64,000 bases of DNA from Tubulanus polymorphus. Taxonomy: Eukaryota; Nemertea; Palaeonemertea; Tubulaniformes; Tubulanidae. A program made the translations under genes and the position numbers. Of the stretch, positions 24,099 to 64,000 are shown one piece after another. How positions within the stretch are numbered: position 1 is the first letter of the stretch; every line of letters starts with the position of its first letter. The stretch covers positions 4,137,001 through 4,201,000 of the forward strand of contig NC_134031.1 of NCBI RefSeq assembly GCF_964204645.1, in the 5' to 3' direction. The notes below the pieces were generated by a model that searched no databases, was not told the DNA's origin, and was given only the letters and a program-made list of their open reading frames with translations.

Positions 24099-25175
24099 GT
24101 TATCACGCTATAAAATGGCTATAACTCGATTTGAAGTTTATTCAAATAAGTCGAACAAGTTGACGAAATATTTAAAGGCGTTTGCGTTATGGATAAATGG
24201 ATTTGATCAGAATATATAATCACAGGGTCTGTATGGCTCTTGTGGCAGCAGTTAAGTCCTGCAAGTCAGAAGACTGGACGTCTATTTGTAGTCCATCCTG
24301 ATCTGTTCAGTATTGACCATAATGGACGAATATCATTGTAAAGCAAGCCGGGTTACATTGCGGATATTGTGAAACCTACTCCATCACAGGAACAAAACGT
24401 CGGGAACAACGAAACTAGCGCGACTGTCGTGTATTCATCTACTTCTTCATGCAAATTAACGAAATAAGAACCACTAAACACGAGAGAAAATCTGCGACGA
24501 ATCTAATCACGTACTTCTCCGCTGGCAATTTTCTCCTGCCGCGCTCGGTTACATACAAAGTCAAATCAATGTCAACTCCGAACCTTTCTCCCTCCAATAC
24601 CCCTCCCCCAACGACGCATAATAGATATCATGGAGAGGTATATTTTCTGTTGCGTATATTCTATTGCGTTACAGGAGAAATCGTAATACGAATCGAATTG
24701 GGGAAAGAAAATCTACGTTTGATTTTCTATTCGACATCACCGACGAAAATGTATAGTAAGCTTAGATTCCATTACGTCTTGTGGAGTAGAGGTTCGTCTG
24801 CTGAAAAAAGAATGAAAATAGATATTGTGATAGCCGAATGATTTACTATAGGGTTCATTTTAGAGTACACGCTTCTATACTGACAGAATCCGCTATAGCT
24901 TTCCTCGTAGAATTGCTCAGCGCATTTAAATAGAATTTCTAGCCACGACAATGATGGATGATGTGCCAAAGAGACTACTTTACTGCGACATCTAATTGTC
25001 TAATAGTGAGACAAATTACTTGTATCTACTGGCAATAACATAATGGCCAATTGCCGTCTTAAGACAGCTTTCACAGGTGATTTATTCTAAGCGTTAGTAC
25101 AACTGTCCTGCTTTCCCAATATACAGAAACCTACAATGATTTGAATCTCATAACGAAGAAGAAATAGAAATGCCG

Positions 25176-25205
25176 GGGTTTCCTGATTGGATCGTCAGGA
25201 AACCC
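25176..25205. repeat. Short GC-containing hairpin
   Basis: GGGTTTCCTGA pairs exactly with TCAGGAAACCC around an 8-base loop (TTGGATCG). No neighbouring gene explains it. Confidence 0.6.
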
Positions 25206-27290
25206 TAATTATATCGTGAGGAATCCCAGAATAGCATTCTTTCTTTGAATTTTGACCTAGTTATCGGAATAGAAGCAGCGTTGTCTTCAGATGTTTTGGA
25301 TAATGGAAACTTCGTTTCTGATATGGATATCATTGATCGTTATTATGTGCAAGCCTCTTCCTAACAGCGAAATATACCGTATTGTCCATTCTCGTCCATT
25401 GATTTCATGACCAAAACAGCCTTACTGAATAAGTTAACAAAAAAGATGCCGAATCTATTTCTGCCGCGAATGTCCTGTTCGATGGCAATTCATTTTTTTG
25501 TAACAGCGAGGCGCTGTATATTTTGTCGGGAATACATTTGAATAGCCCTAATCAGCTGCCATAAGTAGCCTCTCTAAATGAGCGTTTTAGTGTTTAGAGC
25601 TTCCACAACACGCAAGCGGGAAGATCTACCCACGGATTCTTACAGTCGCTCTTTAAAGAAACGACTGTAACATATACCGCCTAAAAACGCCTGTATCACC
25701 GCGCTAGTTCTACTGTAGTCTTACAATGAATTGTGAACGCAATTGTGAACGCTATCGCCATCTAGTCCGATCTAATTTCGTCCCTTATACCTGGAACAAA
25801 TTAGATTTAGAAAGGGCCAAATCAATTCCGTGCGTTCACACGTGTTTTTGTTTTAAATCCACAGTCCAGCGAGATGCTGTGATTGACAGATGTTTAGATA
25901 ATAATTTATTTTTCATTAAACTTATAAGGAAATACAAGATATGATAGTGACAATAGTGAGTATAAGTAAAATGAAGGAAACAATGGAAGCCTCGTGGCTG
26001 TACAGGTCACTGCACCTTAAGCTATGTTTATCTTCATACTCATAGGGACTTACGTTCTAGAATTGAGAACGGACTTAATTTGGACCGTGCTAAATAACAT
26101 ATAGCGTAAAAGTTTCAATTGCTTCGCTTGATTCAGGATAGATCTACCATACGTCGTATATTCATTTATTGCTGGTGGTTGGTTAGTAAATTGCCAATGT
26201 TATCAATCAGATCTATCGCAAACAAATCGAGATATTTCTGCGATGCGAGGAATTTCATACGTTGCACGATATGATTCTGCGCCGGGTAAAACACATAGCT
26301 GATAATTCCGTCCCGGCATCGGGAGAATCCCAGCCAATGACCCGGGGGTAAGGATAGGCTATTTACGCGCAGGTAATTAGGAACACGCATCCGCTAACAA
26401 CCATTACGTTATCTGCAGGCAAAGCAACAAGCGAAATGACCAATATACTGTCACAGAAGGAAAAAATATGCAATCAAAATCGATGTCTTGCGGCAAATAG
26501 AAAACTGCTAACACATACAGGGCAAACATATGATTGGGACACTAATATACATAACAACTGTGTATGAACAATTTTTCATCTATTCAAAAAACTGGACCTC
26601 GAATATGCATGCATATATGATAATTCATACCTTATCTCGCTGTTTACATTAGTAGATATCGTAAAATGTTCTGCTGCGTTTCAAGGGCTTTTGGCGCGAG
26701 ACGCCCGAGGATTTAGGGAGGGGTCGTATACGCAAATATTTGACCTCTCAAAGATTGGGCGATTGGGCCAGCTGCGGTGTTGTGGGAGAGCACTGGCTTA
26801 AAAAAGACATCCTGCCCCTAAGAAACGAATCACGTTCACACCCATCAGTGATCTTGAACCCACCACGCTAAAGCTGTTCCCCGAACCATTTGACCTCGCT
26901 ACTCGTTGGAGTCGTTAGCAGCCGACCAGAATCCAGTCGGGCCAATCACAGCGATTATGAAAAACGACATTACGTATGTATTTCCCGTGCAATGGACCAA
27001 TCAGCGACCATTTTAGCGAAAAAGGAAGTATTTCGCAAGTTGATGTATGACGTCATGCGCAAAAGTGCCAGTAATGATATCGCGCGTCGTGAGGCCAGGG
27101 TGCTGGTGGAAGCCAGTTCGGGAGCGATACCGGAACCTGGCAAACGAGGATAAACTTTCAGTGAAAGAAAAAGCCACGTTAGAATTGGCACCTCTGAGAT
27201 ACTACCACCTTCTAAACTTCTAGATACTCAGAACAGACTAAACCAATGACGGGGACTATAAAAAATGTCCATATGCCGCTCTCCTATCAA

Positions 27291-27348
27291 AAGCATTAAA
27301 ATGAAATGAGTTATAATCCCAGATATAACTAATATCATTTTAATGCTT
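27291..27348. repeat. 24-bp arm hairpin, 10-base loop
   Basis: The arms (beginning AAGCATTAAAATGA, ending TCATTTTAATGCTT) pair over 24 positions with about three mismatches. Size is near, but shorter than, a typical miRNA precursor stem. No flanking gene is seen. Confidence 0.55.
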
Positions 27349-28519
27349 CGCTTTTCGATATATACGGCAAAGCATTACACGTAATAACTTTCACTGGCGC
27401 GTGAGGTTTTCCAAGCAATGACTACAGAGCGTGATACAATCCTCAACCGTATTTCAATACATTCCATAACATCGCGAGAAGAAAATACACGCATGTTTAG
27501 AGTAATATTACGCTTTAAAGAGGATGATACTCGTTGCACAACACTTTTATTTAAGTACTTCATATACGACACAACATCCCAGCTGTCACTACTCATTAGT
27601 ACAGGTTTCTGTACATATTCATATTGACAAAAGTAGCCTACCCTTTCACGGCTTCGCTCTCATCGTTTCGCATATGTTTGGCAACACAGATAGATATAAC
27701 ATGCATCGCTAAATGAGGCAGGCAAGTATTTCCAAAAATGGACCCATCTCATTCGACTCGTCGCATGACTAGTTAGTTCATTCAGCTGGAAGGTCTTTAC
27801 GCAGACTTTTGCTTTCTGTGTCGCGGGGCCGCGGGAGAGAGACGGAGCGACTATGCGCGTGTAAGTGCCTGAGATCAGATTTGCTGAAAACAAGGACGCA
27901 CTCGGTAAACGATTGAGAAGGATTTTCAGCAGCTTCGAGTGTGTGTATTCGGAGAATGCCCTCGGGGGCGTCACATTCGGGAATTCGCACTCGATCACGT
28001 CTAATTCCGGTCAATTGAAACCTGCTGAAATTCAACTGTCGACGAATGTCAAATAATTGTATCACGTGTCGCACGTTGAATATCTCCACGTCTCGCTACG
28101 ATACAAACCACTCGATGGCTGTCACATGTTATGCTTTTTAGATTTTGTCGCCTGAAGGCTAGAGAAGACGCGGTATGTGTGGGCTTTAGACTGCGGGAAC
28201 GTGTGTAATACCATTGGGATCGTGGTTAGATTCGTTCATCACGACCTGGTCTGACACTTCATTTACCCGTTTTCACACAATCTCTGATTGTCCACATACA
28301 AAACTGGTGATTTACGTCACTCAGATTCTCAACGAGAAAGTATCGCCTGATTTATGTAGCTCTTGGTATGTTTGGTAAAGTTTGCCACATATTCCCAGCC
28401 AATGGATTCTAAGAGTGGTGGTGGATTAGATACCACTTGCTACCCAATGTTTGAGTCCTCAGACTGGTTTGATTAGTTGCGAGATGATTTGCGACGAAAT
28501 TCCGTTGCCAGATGTAATA

Positions 28520-28870
28520 GGGTACCGGCACCGCTACAACTGTGGCAATCGATGATTCGACGTATGGCAGGCGAGGATCCGCCAGGTTCGCTAGTATGAA
28601 GTTGGTCTTCTGCGTTTGATTTCTTCTGCATTTCATTTAGAATTGTGTGAACTTTTTTCTTAAATGAATAAATTTTGAATGAAAACTATACCAATATCTG
28701 AGTATGAAATGAACTTATTTTATATTAAGTGGGTGCTGTGATAATCATATGGATTCGGGAGCATAAAAATTCAGAGTTCAATGAAAATGAACTAATTTTG
28801 GCAATGTGCGACCTATTGCTCGTCACGCCATCTGGTGGGATAGCTGGTGTTGATCTCTGTCCTGTGCAGT
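28520..28870 (+). repeat. Dispersed repeat family A, copy 2
   Basis: It shares with 42308-42595 the block GCACCGCTAC...TGTGGCAATC, CGTATGGCAGGCGAGGATCC and CGCTAGTA. About 230 bp later it shares AAAATGAACT, CTACTGCTCGTC-like sequence and CTGGTGGGAWAGCTGG. The spacing of blocks is similar in both copies, so they are members of one non-coding element. Confidence 0.75.
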
Positions 28871-31800
28871 TTTACAGCTAGACACGATCTGTCAACGAAA
28901 AACGAAACCCTGTTATAAACTTGGGAGGGGCATTAAAACGTGCAAATGGCTTTCAGAACAATTAGAAGCAAGTGCAAGCATTAATTAATTTGCCATTTGT
29001 GTAGTAGTAATAAGTGGCACAATTCAAGTGCCTTCACTTAGTTTAGGACAAGTGGCACGAACCATGTGGAGAACAATCTCAACACTAGTCGCTCTTACAA
29101 TTAGCTGATGCGTGTATCTCAGCGCATACCTTAATGACTTTGAAGTGAAAATGTTGTGTGCGTGTAAATCATTTATGTAATCGTGAATGCTTTTATCTCC
29201 GGTTAGGTGTAAACTTCGAAAATTGATACATGCATGAATTCATAAATATAGCGTATAAAGCGTCCATGCTGTCAGCAGTGCAACATTATACCAGACCCTA
29301 TCAATAACTTTGGCCAAATAATGCCGTGATGTGTGGCGACCTTAAGCTCCATTTTGATATTTATCTGAAAATGAATTCTTTCGTATTGGAATAGAAATGC
29401 TGACTCCTAATGGCATGCCCTAGATACTGGTAGGAATTATCCGATAGTAAAGTGAATTTCCGCCCTCCTCCCACGCCGTATTTACTCAGCGGGCGTCATA
29501 TGCCTCGATGTTATTCGTTTCAAAAATAAAATGTCGTCAGGATCGAAAGCACTTCTTCGAAATCATTTCCAAGAGGTTGCCTGTATATTAAAATCATTGG
29601 TTAAACAGAAGCTCGCGGGTATATACGAGAAGCACGTTAAGCCAGACCTACTTGGATCAATATATTCCATCTAACAAGACACCGTTCACCACTTTACCGC
29701 GTGTTTTTCATCACATAATCAAATAAACGTATTTTATCAAAGCTTTGCACAGGATCTGATCAATACACCTTAGTGTTTTGGCACCATCGGATATTCACGA
29801 AGCATTTCACCGATGTTTTTTTAACGCATCGCACCACCTTCACCATAGCAGCTGCCTAGCGGCCATCTTAGCTGTTGGCGTATTAGTTTATATTCGATTG
29901 TGCAATAGGGTCGTGAATAGAAGTAAATTAGCTGTTATTGTTGGTTGACTGTGATTCTCACTGGCAGAAAGTCGGTTATACCTGATACCAGTAACCGTGT
30001 ACTGCGGTAATGCTTGTGTTTGCCGATGAAAGCAAGTGACGTTGATTACAATCGACTCGTGTTCGGCCCCTGGACAATATACGGTACTACTTTAGAACCA
30101 GTGGGGCTAGTCAATTCACCGGCGGGTGTAGGCAGGAATTAGCCAACTTAGTCTCAGTCCCCCACTATCTCCAATCAGAATTTCTTGAACGTGTTGGTTT
30201 GGCTCGGTACTGTCATGGCTACCACATATTTGGCCAATTTTGCGCGATGAAATTATTCAGACACCGATTCCAGACGATGTTTAAAAGTCTTCATTAATTT
30301 CTGTCTGTGAGAAGCATGTGAACCTTCTGAAGTGAGGTCATCGGTGCATGATGTTTAAAATCGACAATTAGAGATGTTGTCGATACCAAACATCATCAAA
30401 CATTCCATACTCCTACCTTTATACATATTATTCTGTGGTGCATCCGTTACAGGGAAAATGAAACTTTCTGATGATACAAGCTCGTGCTCATAAATGGAAT
30501 GTTTATTGTTTACCAGTTCATAATGTTGGAATATTCTCGTAAACTTGTCACAAACAGAAATTTCCCCCTGGCCATCATCTAATCACAATACTAATCCTTA
30601 AATGGGTACATGTCAAAAGTCAGGCTGAGGATTAATCTCCTAGTCTTTACTTTTATATCTAGTAGGATAATCCGACCGTTCACATAGTCGCATCTGGCAT
30701 GCGAGGTTAACATATCAGTCGTTGTGGACGTACGCGCTGATTTTCATGGAGGACTTACTGTTCTCAGAATTCTTAGAATTGTTCGTTAGCGGAACTTTTC
30801 AGATTGCAAATGCCTGTCACCGTGAAAGCTAGGGAAGATTTCCTCACCTAGCCTTGTCAGACTACTTTGTGCGCAAATGAGTTTCAAGGATTTTTTGGTA
30901 TAACTCGTGGCAAATACATTAGCATACGTCACTAGTTGTAGGAATAATTTGTCAAAACAAACGTTGTACACTAATCGTGTATAGATTAGCCCAATCAGTT
31001 CTTAGAAAAAACTATCAAAAGAGCAATGATTTGTTGAATATACTTTCATACATTTAAGCATTACGATGAGGACATATTGATTCAACAGTATCTAGATTTT
31101 ACAAAGATCTTATATATAACGTTTTGCTTCACCTTAGAGCCGCTATATCAGGATTATGGCGATGCGCGTCGACTGCGTCTTTTCAATATACGTTCGATGA
31201 ATTAAATATGTTCGTGTAACTCGATACACGAAAACGAATAATAACACTTTTATATAAATAATAGAGCGATACCATGAAACTGGTTACGTTACATTGAAGA
31301 TACCTAAGAAGATTAAGCATTTTTTCGTGGTATACGGGGAAGTCCATCGCCGCATCGACAGTTATTGCATTCGGAATACGCCGTGAAATAGATTATTAGC
31401 CGGATTTTCACACATATACATATACTCGCATCCTCATCTATATCTTTCATCGATAGAAAAAGCTTTTTCGTGAAATTCGCCGCTGTTGGTCGCGCTGAAT
31501 CTGCATTCGATGAACTGAACAGATTCATCAAAGTCGACGCCGACCCGGAGCGCTATTCATGGTTATGTCATAGCCATATTCATAATCTCGTCTTTCGTCT
31601 GTCCACTTTTCAATTAGATAATGTTGTGAAAGAAGTTACTTTCGTGTCTGGGCAAGTCGCAACGACTCTGATAATAAAAATCTTCACAGCGATGAATAAT
31701 TTATTGGGACAATGTTTAGAAACTTATATTTTGCTTTATAAAATTCAAATGAATGTATCTGTTACATGATATAGATCTTCTATTTCTTTTCTCTTTTAGA

Positions 31801-31916
31801 CGTAGTTTGCCGATATAACAAAATCTAGATAGTGAAGACATGGAACTGGTTTTTTAAACTGGTCGGGGTCGGCGCCTGCGTTCAAAATAACTAATTTGAC
31901 TGGTAGAATTCAGTTG

Positions 31917-31924
31917 TATATATA
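31917..31924 (+). promoter_or_regulatory. Possible TATA element of synaptotagmin
   Basis: TATATATA lies about 50 bases before the ATG at 31975, at a distance compatible with a short 5' UTR. AT-rich sequence makes chance matches likely, and a spliced 5' leader (for example through the acceptor at 31798-31799) is an alternative. Confidence 0.3.
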
Positions 31925-31974
31925 TACCCTCGCAGCACCTGAACTAATAAGGTGCGATTGAACCGACTGAAAAC

Positions 31975-61689
<29,715 letters not shown>

Positions 61690-62754
61690 CAGAACTGAAT
61701 TGTTCGAAGTCCTGAGAATGACGCAGCCTGGACTATCTGGACTAACGTTCGCTGATTGTCAAGTTTCAGGGTTTCTATCGGACTTCTAAATACAGATGAC
61801 CAAACCGTTGGTGTAGTCGACTTGAGAACGCGTTTCATAAATCATTCGAAACATTATTTGTTTATCGTTATGGGCGTACCGGGGCAGCATGCCAAACATT
61901 ATATCTTCGGTTATCTATAAGTGTTTGTCTGTATCGAGGAAGATAAACGAAAGATCTTTAAGCCGGCCGTGTTAATCGGTTACAGTGTTCACAGAGCCGA
62001 TCGTAAATACAAAGGCATCTAAGCCACAGATAGACTTATTGATAATTCGTTTCTTGTTTGTATCTGCGGCGGGCGCTGTATATGCGGTAGAAACATCGAA
62101 GAAAATGAATGAACTGACGTTATTTGTAAAATATTGCAATTAGATGAGGATGAACAGTTTTACATTATTTTAGTGTACTTAAGTCGAATTATAGGTTATT
62201 TCTTAGTCCGGAATGTTAGATTTTGACATTTTTGCCTGTATCCTAATTAATGATCTTGTGCAATAGAAGGATAAGCTGCTTTATAGATGTAGGACGACGT
62301 GCAATCGAACTATAGAACGAATGAATAGCTCAAAAACTGAATTCGCTACCGTCAGTGTAACTAAATAATGTAGAATATTGTCACACATTTACCTATAAAC
62401 AGAGGGGAACGTGCGCTTTCTGAATTTAGAATGAAACGAGAGACGTTGTTTCTGATTTTATATATTGTAAACAACATGACTGTATGATAAATTATACTGT
62501 TATTTCATAACTTCGGTGTTTTTTCATTGACACACGTTTTCGCTCTTTTACTCTAATATTGTCAAACAAGAGGAAGTGGGAAATTGAAGCGAACACTGTT
62601 ATGAGGTCGTAACTGCGGAACAGTGCTCAATATAGTGGAACTGGTACCTTGGCGTTTTACCCATTTTTGTTAATATATTGGCGACAATTATTTTGTGACT
62701 GTTTAGCAAGCATTGCAAATATATATTTAGATATCCAACCATGGCCAGCCATTG

Positions 62755-62760
62755 AATAAA
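62755..62760 (+). terminator. Candidate poly(A) signal of synaptotagmin
   Basis: AATAAA about 1.07 kb after the TGA stop. No clearer AATAAA was noticed between, so a 3' UTR of about 1.1 kb is proposed. Confidence 0.4.
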
Positions 62761-63700
62761 ATGACCCCTGGGCCCGGTTATACAAAAAGGTTAGTCCCAA
62801 ATATATGTTTGATTTGTCATTAGTTACTTCATGCTTTCAATATCGACGATAATTCGAACTTAACCGAGCTACAATTTTTTTAGCTTTTACTTTTTCGGAC
62901 CCTATCCCGTGAGTCTGTTAACTTAGACACGGAATATCTCCCTCAACTCTTCGTGATTTCATGCACCCCATATCTAAGGAGCAAAATAATTTCGTACGAA
63001 TGCAGCATATAAGTATGGCGGCTGATTTCTCGTCCCTAAGCCCTTATCATCCCCTTATCAAAGATCTATACGATCTCGTTCCTTATTCAGTCTTCTTTTA
63101 CGCTAAATCCCAGATTTGACAACTCTATTTACCACTTGGCGACTGAATATTTACCGAACCTGAGCAAACATCGACTGTTGGAATTGGGAATTCTACGATT
63201 ATTTGACCAATCACATCCTCCTAAATACGATTGGTCAGGGGCGACCTTCTCCCCGATCAAATAAATATGTTGTATATTAAAACAACGATTCAGCGTTTGA
63301 CTTTTAAAACGGAGATATAAGTTCGAGGAACCTGAGATTTTGGAATAGTGGAAAAATACGGGACGACGGAGATATAAATCTAGCAGTGAAAAGTATCAAT
63401 GCGTAACTCCGCTAAATCTTTAACGTAAGTTACATTAAATCATATTAAAATACTTATATGATATATTGCATTATCACATTAAGAGGTTCAATATATGATC
63501 TAATGAGTGAGCTACGTTGAGCCGATTAGTCTAGTTACAAGTTCCAATGGTTTCGAATCCCAGTATTGAGCTCAAAAAACCTGTTCATGTAGCAAAATCG
63601 ATGATTTTTAATCCTGTTGGTGGCTAGATTCGTCTCCATCTCCTTTGGGAATGAAGAAATCCTCGAATATCAACCAATAGCTATTTTTTTCGATTTGCAG
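62761..63700. other. Intergenic interval and upstream part of last gene
   Basis: No coding region seen. A donor-like GTAAGT at 63424 could end a 5' untranslated exon of the gene that starts coding at 63701, because the acceptor TTTCGATTTGCAG lies immediately before its ATG. A tRNA-like phrase (GTTTCGAATCCCAG near 63550) is probably a SINE remnant. Confidence 0.4.
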
Positions 63701-64000
63701 ATGTTACGTAACGACATGTTGCAGCGTCAGTGGAGCGTACAATCAGCATCAGAAGTGGAACAGCTCATACATCAAGTCGTCTGTTTGGAGGAAAACCGAA
63801 TTGACAAACAACGCAGCCGAACGTCTTTATGTTTAGCGATATTTTTCTGTATTACTACGATTTTGTTGTTTACAGTTGTAACTGTACTCAGTTGTATGAT
63901 AGTTCTGAACGGTGACAGTGGTCGACAGGTGGCCCCCCCTTGCGGCGACGGTTCGGACGACGAACCCGATAACCCGTATCGGAATCACGGCGTATTCACG
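63701..64000 (+). CDS. Single-pass membrane protein, N-terminal exon (partial at right edge)
   Basis: From the ATG directly after an acceptor AG (63699-63700), the frame stays open for 100 codons to the window end. About residues 1-42 are polar and Gln/Glu-rich (LRNDMLQRQW ... EENRIDKQRSR). One long hydrophobic span follows (LCLAIFFCITTILLFTVVTV, continuing LSCMIVL), then an acidic Asp/Pro-rich segment (GDGSDDEPDNPYRN). Positive charge before the span suggests a type II orientation with the C-terminus outside, as in TNF-ligand or collagen-like membrane proteins. No diagnostic domain is reached, so function is unknown. The frame shift produced by joining the upstream ATG at 63400 through the 63424 donor leads to an early stop, which supports 63701 as the start. 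Confidence 0.65.
   Translation, partial: MLRNDMLQRQWSVQSASEVEQLIHQVVCLEENRIDKQRSRTSLCLAIFFCITTILLFTVVTVLSCMIVLNGDSGRQVAPPCGDGSDDEPDNPYRNHGVFT

Overview
The window is nuclear DNA of an animal. Its genes are split by GT-AG introns, it is AT-rich with sparse genes, and it carries long uninterrupted microsatellites and many small decayed transposons. The gene content (Y-box protein, eIF5A, a synaptotagmin with a transmembrane segment and two C2 domains) fits an invertebrate bilaterian. A lophotrochozoan such as a mollusc or relative is my best guess, but nothing here proves it. All exon structures were read by hand from splice sites, phase and protein similarity.

Layout: (1) 241-1886, plus strand: the last four exons of a small four-helix membrane protein; its beginning lies off the left edge. 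(2) 3500-6821, minus strand: a complete seven-exon Y-box (cold-shock domain) RNA-binding protein of 278 aa. (3) 7719-9772, plus strand: a complete four-exon but divergent eIF5A of 163 aa, head-to-head with the Y-box gene across a shared ~0.9 kb GC-richer promoter region. (4) 9806-31900: about 22 kb with no convincing gene, holding decayed repeats, hairpins and an AT microsatellite. (5) 31975-61689, plus strand: a complete five-exon synaptotagmin of 500 aa whose first intron is 25.7 kb. That intron holds a run of 123 uninterrupted CTG units, an AT tract flanked by inverted arms, a 28-bp perfect palindrome, two hAT-like miniature elements and a retroposon tail with a ~480 bp ATT/ATC array. (6) 63701-64000, plus strand: the first coding exon of an unrecognised single-pass membrane protein that runs off the right edge.

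Functionally, the Y-box protein and eIF5A both act on mRNA (packaging and translation elongation), so a shared promoter is plausible. The synaptotagmin is a predicted vesicle or plasma-membrane protein whose second C2 domain has lost its key calcium-binding aspartates. I found no operon-like or defence-like system. The most notable observations are the altered hypusine loop of eIF5A, the degenerate synaptotagmin C2B domain, the CTG expansion and several repeat families that recur across the window.
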